Assembly (NCBI GenBank): GCA_016926315.1
Contig: JAFGOU010000131.1
Coordinates: forward strand, 1 to 5,253
DNA: 5,253 bases
From: Chitinispirillaceae bacterium
GTDB taxonomy: Bacteria; Fibrobacterota; Chitinivibrionia; Chitinivibrionales; Chitinispirillaceae
Direction: 5' to 3'
The notes under the pieces are model-generated. The model ran no database searches. It saw nothing but the letters and a program-made list of their open reading frames with translations, and was not told the origin of the DNA. Both the position numbers and the translations under genes were made by a program. Below are positions 1 through 5,253 of this stretch, in pieces. Position 1 is the first letter of the stretch. Each line of letters starts with the position of its first letter.

Positions 1-2
1 CG

Positions 3-575
3 CTGAAACTTTCGGAAAAACGCTCCCTTCTGTTCGAAACCGGTGCGGGCCCCGTGGCAACCGCACTCACCGATAACCGCCATGTCCGCGTTACCATGGG
101 GAAGCCGGTCCTTGCCGCTCCCCAGGTTCCCACGCTGAAGGTCTCGGGCAGGGCAATCGATGAGAAACTCCATGTGGAGCACATGCTCTTTTATATAACC
201 GCCGTGTCCATGGGCAATCCCCACGCGGTCGTCTTTGACGAGCACCCGACCGACGAGCTCGTGCATATATGGGGAAAAAAAATAGAGGTCCATCCGTTCT
301 TCCCTAAAAAAACCAATGTCGAATTTGTAAAGATTATTTCAAAGAAGGAAATCCGCATGCGCGTCTGGGAACGCGGGTGCGGCGAAACACAGGCCTGCGG
401 GACCGGCGCCTGCGCGGCCGTGGTGGCCGGCATCATCAACGGGAAGCTCGGCGGCAGCGTCATCGTTCACCTGCCCGGCGGCGACCTGACCGTCGAATGG
501 GACGGGAAAGAGACAAGCCCGGTGTATTTGACGGGGCCGGCGAAAATGACATTCAGAGGAATTGTTGAAATCTGA
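3..575 (+). CDS. dapF: Diaminopimelate epimerase, C-terminal part (5' end outside window)
   Basis: DapF interconverts LL- and meso-diaminopimelate in the cytoplasm, the last step before meso-DAP enters peptidoglycan or is decarboxylated to lysine. The frame is open from base 3, so the gene starts upstream. About 190 residues are visible of a family that is usually 270-285 long, so the N-terminal lobe with the first catalytic Cys is missing. The GTG at base 54 is internal: the codons before it already read as DapF (FETGAG). Visible motifs in order are MGNPH (residues about 70-74, substrate-binding Asn and active-site His), TNVEF (about 104-108), ERGCGETQACGTG (about 123-135) with the ER pair, and the second catalytic Cys encoded at 396-398. 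The C-terminus is complete and ends at TGA 573-575. Nothing suggests it is broken. It converges with the transporter operon, so co-transcription is not expected. Identification is secure. Confidence 0.97.
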   Translation: MKLSEKRSLLFETGAGPVATALTDNRHVRVTMGKPVLAAPQVPTLKVSGRAIDEKLHVEHMLFYITAVSMGNPHAVVFDEHPTDELVHIWGKKIEVHPFFPKKTNVEFVKIISKKEIRMRVWERGCGETQACGTGACAAVVAGIINGKLGGSVIVHLPGGDLTVEWDGKETSPVYLTGPAKMTFRGIVEI

Positions 576-613
576 CCTTCCGCTTTTTTCACTCCCCGTC
601 AGGGAGGGGAACA

Positions 614-1669
614 TTACACCAGCAGACATGCATGACAGTGGCCTGGTGCGTCAGTAATGGTTTTTAGCTCCGGCGGCTCCCTCATGCACCGGCGCATGAT
701 CCGCACCTCCTCTCCCCCGGTTTTAATCACCGCAGTTTCTCTGGCGCCGGACTTCTGCGCGATCTCGCGTGTCAAGGGGCAGCGCGGATGGAACACGCAG
801 CCTGCCGGGGGGTTGACCGGCGACGGTGTCTCTCCGGGAAGTATCCTCCGCGCTGCCTTACGCTCCGGGTCAGGCACCGGGATCGCGGAGAGCAGCGCCT
901 TGGTATAAGGATGAACGGGACGCGCATACAGGGAATCCCTGTCAGCCTTTTCCACTATCCGGCCAAGGTACATGACCGCCACCTCGTCGACGAAGTGCTC
1001 CACGACCGCCAGATTGTGCGCGATAAACAGGTAACTGATGCCGAACTCTTTCTGCAGGTCATCGAGCAGGTTGAGTATCTGCGCCTGTATGGATACGTCG
1101 AGCGCGCTTACCGGTTCGTCGCACACGATGAATTCCGGCCGGTTTGCCAGGGCCCGCGCAATGCCGATGCGCTGGCGCTGGCCGCCGGAAAATTCGTGCG
1201 GATAGCGGCTGCAACAGCGCGGGGAGAGGCCGACCCGTTCCAGGAGTTCGGCCGAGCGGGCGCGCCGCTGCCGGCGGCCGAGGCGGTCGTGCACGAGGAG
1301 CGGCTCCTCAACGATTTCCGCGATGGTCATGCGCGGATTGAGCGAACTCAGGGGATCCTGGAATACGATCTGCATCCGCCTGCGGATTTCCCGCCACCCC
1401 TTCGGCTCGAGCCGGAAGAGGTCTATGCCGTCAAACACCGCAGTGCCCGCCGTGGCCGGGATGAGACCAAGTATGGTCCTGCCGGCCGTGGTTTTTCCGC
1501 ACCCGCTCTCGCCCACGAGTCCGAGCGTCTTGCCTTTGTCAATAGTGAAATCGATCCCGTCAACCGCGCGGACGCACTTCGGCTTTGATAAAAAACCTTC
1601 CGCGCGCGCCTCAAAATAGACCTTGAGACCGTTTACGGAAAGAAGAGGTTTATTTAAAGCAGTATTCAT
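614..1669 (-). CDS. dppF: Dipeptide/oligopeptide ABC importer ATPase, DppF/OppF type
   Basis: This is one of two cytoplasmic nucleotide-binding subunits that power a peptide-type importer, and the last gene of the operon. The 351-residue protein has a full ATPase core: Walker A GESGCGKT (53-60), Q-loop FQDP (103-106), signature FSGGQ (160-164), Walker B FIVCDEP (180-186), SALD D-loop and H-loop His218. The start MNTALNKPLLSV fits DppF homologues, where a short leader precedes PLL; no SD-like sequence precedes it. The C-terminal family domain has Cys291, Cys297 (FHPRCP), Cys328, Cys345 and Cys348; the family's four conserved cysteines hold a [4Fe-4S] cluster in some members. About 25 extra residues separate Cys297 from Cys328, where the usual gap is about 7, and the DppD paralogue shows the same insertion. 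The substrate could be di- or oligopeptides, nickel or another small ligand; the ATPase does not decide. The symbol denotes the type, not proven orthology. Confidence 0.93.
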   Translation of the reverse strand: MNTALNKPLLSVNGLKVYFEARAEGFLSKPKCVRAVDGIDFTIDKGKTLGLVGESGCGKTTAGRTILGLIPATAGTAVFDGIDLFRLEPKGWREIRRRMQIVFQDPLSSLNPRMTIAEIVEEPLLVHDRLGRRQRRARSAELLERVGLSPRCCSRYPHEFSGGQRQRIGIARALANRPEFIVCDEPVSALDVSIQAQILNLLDDLQKEFGISYLFIAHNLAVVEHFVDEVAVMYLGRIVEKADRDSLYARPVHPYTKALLSAIPVPDPERKAARRILPGETPSPVNPPAGCVFHPRCPLTREIAQKSGARETAVIKTGGEEVRIMRRCMREPPELKTITDAPGHCHACLLV

Positions 1670-1676
1670 AATTCAT
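1650..1676 (-). other. Eight-codon mini-ORF overlapping the dppF start out of frame
   Basis: On the minus strand an ATG at 1676-1674 lies 7 bases upstream of the dppF ATG (1669-1667) in a different frame. It reads MNYEYCFK and stops at TAA 1652-1650, inside dppF. Ribosomes using it would terminate just past the dppF start, so it could reduce or couple dppF initiation. Neither ATG has a visible SD. It may well be chance, since ATGAATTATG is AT-rich. Confidence 0.15.
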
Positions 1677-1680
1677 TTTT

Positions 1681-1811
1681 GCTAAAGGAACCTGTTTGGG
1701 TAGGGGGTGCCTGCCTGCGCGTAGCCGCTTCGGCAAAGGCAGGGGCACCTTCATTGCAGGATTGTACTGCAGTTTACCCCCACCCACGAGGTTTAGTGGA
1801 ATTAAAACCAG
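1681..1811 (+). repeat. Structured intergenic repeat, copy A (inverted relative to copy B)
   Basis: Three parts match copy B at 3044-3145 on the opposite strand. The leader box 1681-1709 is 24/29 identical, sharing GCTAAAGG, CTGTTTGGGTA and GGGTG. A bulged stem pairs 1698-1708 with 1776-1785, ten base pairs with A1702 bulged. The tail box 1796-1811 is 12/16 identical. In this copy the loop holds two more hairpins: 1709-1715 with 1738-1746 (two-base bulge, containing GCCG-CTT-CGGC at 1724-1734) and TGCAG 1755-1759 with CTGCA 1767-1771. The whole would fold as a three-way junction. The element begins 11 bases upstream of the dppF start codon and occupies the place where a ribosome-binding site would be. 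It encodes no evident protein. Its function and copy number are unknown; it could be a short palindromic or MITE-like insertion. Confidence 0.6.
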
Positions 1812-1826
1812 AACTTCGAAACGATT

Positions 1827-1846
1827 AAAAAGCCTTTGCGTGAGGC
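1827..1846 (-). terminator. Weak candidate Rho-independent terminator downstream of dppD
   Basis: Read on the minus strand, a GCCT (1846-1843) and AGGC (1835-1832) stem with a 7-base loop is followed directly by TTTTT (1831-1827). It lies about 100 bases past the dppD stop. The stem is only 4 bp and part of it can pair alternatively (TTGC/GCAA), so efficiency would be low. If active it would reduce dppF transcription relative to dppD. Confidence 0.25.
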
Positions 1847-1933
1847 AAGCGGAGGGTGGCCGAAGGCCAGTCGCGAAGCGACCGACCAGCGGGCAGCCCG
1901 GAGCCACGCCGACCCCGAAGGGGGCACGCCCAA
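1832..1933. repeat. Cluster of short GC-rich hairpins, several with GAA loops
   Basis: Short perfect palindromes lie nearly back to back. They are TGGCC-GAA-GGCCA (1857-1869), GTCGC-GAA-GCGAC (1870-1882), CGGG-CAG-CCCG (1890-1900) and CCCC-GAA-GGGG (1913-1923). A GCGTG (1838-1842) near one end can pair with CACGC (1925-1929) at the other and close the set. Both strands show open reading frames through it, but they look like by-products of GC-rich palindromes, not proteins. From memory, the minus-strand ends (GGGCGTGCCC near one end, CTCACGCAA near the other) resemble intergenic repeats common in some Bacteroidota and Spirochaetota. I cannot verify that here. It lies entirely between the dppD stop and copy A of the structured repeat. 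Confidence 0.6.
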
Positions 1934-1945
1934 AAATATTCTTCT

Positions 1946-3028
1946 TTATGCTCCTGATGGGTCTGTCTCCTTCCCTTCCTTAAATCCTTCGCACTCCCAG
2001 CATGAACACCAATGACCCTTGTGAATTTCACGCAGGGGCGGCATTTCGGCGGCACACCGTCTGAGTACCCGCACCTGCTCTCCGGCACATTCAACCATCG
2101 CCGTCTGTGAGCCGTCTGCCTTTTCGGCGAGTTTTTTCGTCAGAAAACACCTGGGATGAAAGGTGCACCCCTGCGGAAACTCGAGCGGGTTCGGCACGCT
2201 GCCCGGAATGGTTTCGAGCCGTTCTTTTTTTTCGCCGAGCCGCGGAAGCGATTTGAAAAGTCCTTCGGTGTACGGGTGCAGCGGTTTCTCAAACAGCGTT
2301 TTTACCCCGGCGATTTCGCAGAGCCGCGATGCGTACATGACGCCCACCTCGTCCGCGACCTCCGCCACGACCCCCAGGTCGTGCGTGATGAGCAGAATAC
2401 TGAGCTGTTCCTTTTTCTGGAGCTCCTTGATCAGATCCAGTATCTGCGCCTGTATCGTAACGTCCAGCGCCGTAGTCGGCTCATCGGCGATGAGAAGCTT
2501 CGGACCGCACGAAAGCGCCATGGCGATCATGACCCGCTGCTGCATGCCGCCCGACATCTGGTGAGGGTATTCGTCATAACGCCGCGCCGGGTCCGGAATG
2601 CCGACCTTCGCCAGCATGGCTACCGCCAGCTCGCGCGCGTCCGCGCCGCGCAGTCCACGGTGGAGCTCGAGCGCCTCCGTAATCTGGTTGCCGCAGGTAA
2701 ATACCGGATTGAGCGACGACATCGGTTCCTGAAAAACCATGCTGACGAGCCCGCCGCGCACCCCGCGCATCCGCCGCTCGGAAAGACGGAGCACGTCAAT
2801 TCCGTCGAGCGTCACCGCGTCCGCGCGTATGGTTCCCGGAGGGCAGTCGATGAGCCGCATGATCGAAAGGGCCGTGATGCTCTTGCCGCAGCCGCTTTCG
2901 CCGACAAGCGCGAACAATTTTCCTTTATCAACACGAAAACCGACTCCATCCACTGCACGGACAGTGCCGTCTTCGGTGCTGAAATATGTTTTAAGGTTTT
3001 TAATTATGAGCATCGTATGCCCGATCAT
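1946..3028 (-). CDS. dppD: Dipeptide/oligopeptide ABC importer ATPase, DppD/OppD type
   Basis: This is the second nucleotide-binding subunit, pairing with the DppF-type protein on the cytoplasmic face. The 360 residues contain Walker A GESGCGKS (43-50), Q-loop FQEP (99-102), signature MSGGM (158-162), Walker B LLIADEP (178-184), ALD (187-189) and H-loop His216. DppD-specific wording such as [19 protein letters not shown] and RLIDCPPG separates it from DppF. Homologues usually begin directly before the first strand, so Met6 (ATG at 3013-3011, [11 protein letters not shown]) is as plausible as the longer start given here; neither has an SD. The C-terminal domain has Cys288, Cys294 (FHPRC), Cys314, Cys325, Cys341, Cys343 and Cys346, more cysteines than the four usual cluster ligands. 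As in DppF, an insertion of about 25 residues separates Cys294 from the CAAEMPPL segment. It is bracketed by two repeat-bearing gaps of 140 and 276 bp. Confidence 0.94.
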   Translation of the reverse strand: MIGHTMLIIKNLKTYFSTEDGTVRAVDGVGFRVDKGKLFALVGESGCGKSITALSIMRLIDCPPGTIRADAVTLDGIDVLRLSERRMRGVRGGLVSMVFQEPMSSLNPVFTCGNQITEALELHRGLRGADARELAVAMLAKVGIPDPARRYDEYPHQMSGGMQQRVMIAMALSCGPKLLIADEPTTALDVTIQAQILDLIKELQKKEQLSILLITHDLGVVAEVADEVGVMYASRLCEIAGVKTLFEKPLHPYTEGLFKSLPRLGEKKERLETIPGSVPNPLEFPQGCTFHPRCFLTKKLAEKADGSQTAMVECAGEQVRVLRRCAAEMPPLREIHKGHWCSCWECEGFKEGKETDPSGA

Positions 3029-3043
3029 TGCTTTAATACAACG

Positions 3044-3145
3044 CTGTCTTTATTTCAACGCGCCATCAGCTTGAGGGTACGGGTCAAACGAAGCCTCAAT
3101 CAAGCACACACTCGCCCACCCGATACCCAAACAGAAGCCTTTAGC
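3044..3145 (-). repeat. Structured intergenic repeat, copy B (inverted relative to copy A)
   Basis: Read on the minus strand from 3145, this repeats the plan of copy A: leader box 3145-3117 (24/29 identical to 1681-1709), a bulged stem pairing 3128-3118 with 3084-3075, and a tail box 3059-3044 (12/16 identical to 1796-1811). The stem differs in sequence from copy A but remains paired: GGGTATCGGGT faces ACCCGTACCC here, while GGGTAGGGGGT faces ACCCCCACCC in copy A. The loop is shorter (about 33 bases) and lacks the two clear internal hairpins of copy A. It fills most of the 140-bp dppC-dppD gap. A frame remains open through it on the minus strand, but that frame begins inside dppC and has no supporting features. 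Confidence 0.6.
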
Positions 3146-3168
3146 TAAAAAATTATTATTGATCATGC

Positions 3169-4074
3169 TTATTTCAGTTTCGGGTCCAATGCATCCCTTA
3201 ATCTGTCTCCGAAAATGTTCCATGCCAGAACAATGATGAACATTGCCGTGCTTGCCGAAACAAGCTCCCACCAGCGTCCGACCACAAGGTCCATGCGCGC
3301 GTCGTTGATCATCCTGCCCCAGCTCGGCAGGTCCTGTACCCCGATATTGAGAAAGCTCAGTATCACCTCGGCGCCGATCGCCCCGACAAACCCGAGCGAA
3401 AAATTGATTATCGCGATATGCATGACGTTCGGCAGGACATGGCGGAAAATAATGCTCAGGTCCCTCCTTCCGGCCGCACGCGCCGCAACTATGTAATCAA
3501 GTTGCTTGATCTTCATGGTCTCCGCACGGACCAGGCGGCATGTAGAGATCCAGCTTATCACGCCCAGGGCGATGTACACTCCGGCCATTCCGGCCAGGTC
3601 GAGCTCAAAAGGCGTGCCGCCGAATATTTTCTTATCGGCAAAGGCGAATTTAAGCGCAATGAGCAGTATGATACTGGGAATGCTCGATACGGTGGCATAG
3701 AACCATACGATGACATCATCAATCCGCCGACCGAAATACCCGGCCAAGGCGCCGAGCAGCAGCCCGAGCGGTATGGCGATTACATTGGCCATAAAACCGA
3801 CGGTCATGGAGACGTGCGCTCCCAGAAGGGTCTTCTGCGCTACCGACCGGCCGAGGCCGTCGGTTCCAAGGACAAATCCTGACAACGGGGCCCGGTTTCT
3901 CAACTCATAGTTATAGTCGATATCCCAGTCTGATAAAATAACAGGGCCGATGATTGCGATCAGTGTGTAGAATGCGATCACCAGAAAACAGCCGACAGCA
4001 ACCGGATCGCGGCGCAGCCGCCGGTACGCGTCGTTCCACAGGCTCCTGCCGTGTACAGGCTGCTGTGTTTTCAT
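3169..4074 (-). CDS. dppC: Dipeptide/oligopeptide ABC importer permease, DppC/OppC type
   Basis: Inner-membrane subunit that, with the DppB-type protein, forms the substrate channel. At 301 residues it is full length for the family. A short cytoplasmic N-terminus (RRLRRDPVAVG) precedes TM1 (about 26-45), as in the OppC_N domain. The family motif LGTDGLGR is at 69-76. Further helices lie near 86-112, 120-142, 162-178, 218-242 and 274-290. The ATPase-contacting EAA loop is AARAAGRRDLSIIFRHVLP (197-215) with the conserved Gly and HxLP. The start ATG shares ATGA with the upstream permease stop (4074-4071), the usual sign of translational coupling, and an AAGGA lies 10 bases upstream of it. The stop is TAA at 3171-3169. 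Sequence alone does not fix the substrate. Confidence 0.95.
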   Translation of the reverse strand: MKTQQPVHGRSLWNDAYRRLRRDPVAVGCFLVIAFYTLIAIIGPVILSDWDIDYNYELRNRAPLSGFVLGTDGLGRSVAQKTLLGAHVSMTVGFMANVIAIPLGLLLGALAGYFGRRIDDVIVWFYATVSSIPSIILLIALKFAFADKKIFGGTPFELDLAGMAGVYIALGVISWISTCRLVRAETMKIKQLDYIVAARAAGRRDLSIIFRHVLPNVMHIAIINFSLGFVGAIGAEVILSFLNIGVQDLPSWGRMINDARMDLVVGRWWELVSASTAMFIIVLAWNIFGDRLRDALDPKLK

Positions 4075-5253
4075 CGTAACCGTATCCTTGGATCGACAAC
4101 GGCGTAGAGAATATCCGTCAATAAAAGACTTATGACAAAAAGGATTGTCGTAAAAAACGTAAGTCCGGTTATGACCGGGACGTCACGGGAGGTGATGCTG
4201 GACAGGAACATGTCGCCGAGCCCGGGAATGCCGAAAAATTTTTCAAGGATCAACGCGCCCATGATCAGGAACGGGATTGCCGTGACCACGTCGGTCAATA
4301 TCGGGAGCATGCAGTTTTTAATGACATGCCTGAACAGGATGCCGCTGAGAGGGACGCCCTTTGCCCGTGCGGTACGCACGTAGTCCTTGTTGACCTCGTT
4401 CAGAAATATGACGCGGTAAAACCGGACCGAACCGCCGAGGTTGGCAACGACGGCTATAAGCACGGGAACGTATATGCTGAAAGGACTTGACAGTCCGGAA
4501 GCATATTCCGGAGCCACGGTAAACATGACCCACTGCCCGACCAGCATATAGGTGAGATACGGCACGCACATGCCGAGCACCGTGACAAAAACGGTCACCC
4601 GGTCCACCAGCCCGCCGCGGTAAAACGCCACCAGGCAGGCGAGCACCATAGCCAGGAGCCAGCCGATCGCCATGGCAGGGACCGTGATTGACAGACTGAA
4701 TTTCCCCCGTTCCGCTATCGTCTGGAGTATGGTCTGGTCGGTGGCGTAACTCCTGCCGGAAAAAGTGACGTTCTCGAACAGGTGCCAGAAGAACTGCGAA
4801 TCGAACATCTGACCGGTGCGCCATCCTGAAATGCGCGCGACCGCCTTTCCGTTGTTCTCCGGATGGCCGGCGATCGCGTCGATAAGCTGCCCGCAGGTGG
4901 CAATACCTGCAAGCGGGACGGCAATAGACGACCCGTCGGACAGCGTGATAACCACGAGCGGCCGGACGGATGAACGCGGATCGCTTGTGCCGGTGACGGC
5001 AACTGGTTCGCGGCCTGCCATGGCCGCCAGCGGCGTTGACCGGGACAGGTTGAACACCAGGCGGCCGGCCATGGTGAGTCCCGAATCGGCCGCGATCTGC
5101 CCCGGATGCCACGGCGCGAGCGCGATCTCAAGGGAGCGGGCCGCGCGGGAGGAACCGCTGTCCCGCACCGCGAACACGCCGCTCCCCGCCGTCCGGTCAA
5201 CAATCTCCAGGCGACGGTGAAAATTCAGCAGCGGTGGCCGGTCAAGCTTATGC
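4071..5253 (-). CDS. dppB: Peptide-type ABC importer permease, DppB/OppB type, with large extracytoplasmic insertion (5' end outside window)
   Basis: First membrane subunit of the importer and partner of DppC. The frame stays open to the window edge, giving 393 visible residues without a natural start; the GTG at 5177-5175 is probably internal. The last 230 or so residues are a normal DppB/OppB core: helices near 186-210, 217-245, 259-275, 320-336 and 360-385, with an EAA loop TARAKGVPLSGILFRHVIKN (294-313) and the family motif EKFFGIPGLGDM (337-348). Before them lie about 180 hydrophilic residues that should be extracytoplasmic, between TM1 (outside the window) and TM2. Typical DppB proteins total 310-340 residues with a loop near 60-90, so this one is clearly enlarged. 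The insertion has strand-helix-strand patterns resembling Flagellin_IN repeats. YejB-like permeases also have longer loops, but I see no YejB signature. The core call is secure; the role of the insertion is unknown. Confidence 0.93.
   Translation of the reverse strand, partial: HKLDRPPLLNFHRRLEIVDRTAGSGVFAVRDSGSSRAARSLEIALAPWHPGQIAADSGLTMAGRLVFNLSRSTPLAAMAGREPVAVTGTSDPRSSVRPLVVITLSDGSSIAVPLAGIATCGQLIDAIAGHPENNGKAVARISGWRTGQMFDSQFFWHLFENVTFSGRSYATDQTILQTIAERGKFSLSITVPAMAIGWLLAMVLACLVAFYRGGLVDRVTVFVTVLGMCVPYLTYMLVGQWVMFTVAPEYASGLSSPFSIYVPVLIAVVANLGGSVRFYRVIFLNEVNKDYVRTARAKGVPLSGILFRHVIKNCMLPILTDVVTAIPFLIMGALILEKFFGIPGLGDMFLSSITSRDVPVITGLTFFTTILFVISLLLTDILYAVVDPRIRLR
4085..4089 (-). promoter_or_regulatory. 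Probable ribosome-binding site of dppC
   Basis: AAGGA on the minus strand ends 10 bases before the dppC ATG and lies inside the end of dppB. It supports the start at 4074 together with the ATGA overlap. No comparable purine-rich site precedes dppD or dppF. Confidence 0.4.
4827..5213 (-). other. Extracytoplasmic insertion in DppB resembling Flagellin_IN (hook-region) repeats
   Basis: In the visible fragment, residues 14-45 read LEIVDRTAGSG, then FAVRDSG, SSRAARSLEIA. Residues 71-74 read STPL. Residues 97-142 contain VVITLSDGSSIAVPLAG, then ATCGQLIDAIAGHPENN and GKAVARIS. From general family knowledge, Flagellin_IN-type units follow the plan: an 'I-T-L-x-DG-x-x-x-x-V-x-L' strand pair, 'x-T-x-x-x-V/L-I-D-A-I' helix, 'GKVTASI' strand, then 'L-x-L-x-D-T-T-x-G-S-G' and 'AAxxLGI'. 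The order here (second half of one unit, then first half of the next) fits at least one and a half units, perhaps with more upstream. Similarity is judged by eye only. Confidence 0.4.

Noticed and set aside
582..609. Possible bidirectional terminator between dapF and dppF (CTCCC 592-596 with GGGAG 602-606)
   Set aside because: The stem is only 5 bp. The T-run (584-589) precedes it on the plus strand, and on the minus strand the hairpin is followed by A residues, so neither direction has the stem-then-U-tract order.
788..1588. Long plus-strand open frame opposite the DppF-type ATPase
   Set aside because: It mirrors a strongly conserved ATPase in GC-rich codons. Its resemblance to the open frame opposite dppD (2156-3148) is explained by the paralogy of the two ATPases on the other strand.
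1696..1983. Small ORFs on both strands through the dppD-dppF gap (also 1650-1907 and 1825-2094)
   Set aside because: They run through hairpin-rich repeat DNA, lack ribosome-binding sites and enter neighbouring genes out of frame.
3029..3060. Promoter-like TTGAAA and TATTAA upstream of dppD
   Set aside because: The spacing is about 14 bases, too short for a sigma70-type promoter, and TTGAAA lies within the tail box of the repeat. An internal promoter cannot be supported.
1681..3145. Insertion sequence or transposon carrying dppD
   Set aside because: No transposase or recombinase is encoded, no target-site duplication was found, and dppD sits in its normal place between dppC and dppF.
2156..3148. 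330-codon plus-strand open frame opposite dppD
   Set aside because: It is antisense to a gene with every ABC ATPase motif. Its translation is rich in Arg and His with no recognisable domain, and it runs out into repeat DNA.
3050..3271. 73-codon minus-strand ORF across the dppC-dppD gap
   Set aside because: It starts inside dppC in another frame and is kept open only by copy B of the repeat. There is no start signal or recognisable domain.
4318..5112. 264-codon minus-strand frame overlapping dppB
   Set aside because: It lies in a different frame of the same strand as a clear permease. It is Arg/Pro/Gly-rich, without the hydrophobic segments seen in the true frame.

Overview
The window is a G+C-rich stretch of a bacterial chromosome. 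It holds the end of a diaminopimelate (lysine/peptidoglycan) gene and most of a peptide-type ABC importer operon. A meso-DAP pathway points to an organism that builds DAP-containing peptidoglycan. No phylogenetic marker is present. The long extracytoplasmic region of the permease and the weak or missing Shine-Dalgarno (SD) sequences at two genes make me think of a PVC-group (Lentisphaerota/Kiritimatiellota-like), Spirochaetota or related Gram-negative lineage. That placement is a guess from memory, not a demonstration.

Layout: the 3' two-thirds of dapF runs rightward (3-575). After a 38-bp convergent gap, everything else is on the minus strand. Read in its own transcriptional direction (right to left), the operon is a DppB-type permease (5253-4071, 5' end outside the window), a DppC-type permease overlapping it by ATGA (4074-3169), a DppD-type ATPase (3028-1946) and a DppF-type ATPase (1669-614). 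Together they encode the two membrane subunits and two nucleotide-binding subunits of a dipeptide/oligopeptide/nickel-family importer. The substrate-binding protein is not in the window and may lie upstream of dppB.

The two permease genes are tightly coupled, but dppC-dppD and dppD-dppF are separated by 140 and 276 bp, long gaps for an operon of this type. Both gaps are filled by repeat-like DNA. Each carries one copy of a diverged structured element: a leader box, a bulged 10-bp stem kept by compensatory changes, and a tail box. The two copies are in opposite orientation and flank dppD. The dppD-dppF gap also holds a run of short GC-rich hairpins, three of them with GAA loops. No recognisable mobile-element protein, tRNA, rRNA or CRISPR array is present.

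The points most worth a second look are the inverted structured repeats flanking dppD, the hairpin cluster beside them, a large extracytoplasmic insertion in DppB whose sequence resembles flagellar-hook 'Flagellin_IN' repeats, and a shared insertion of roughly 25 residues inside the cysteine-rich C-terminal domain of both ATPases.
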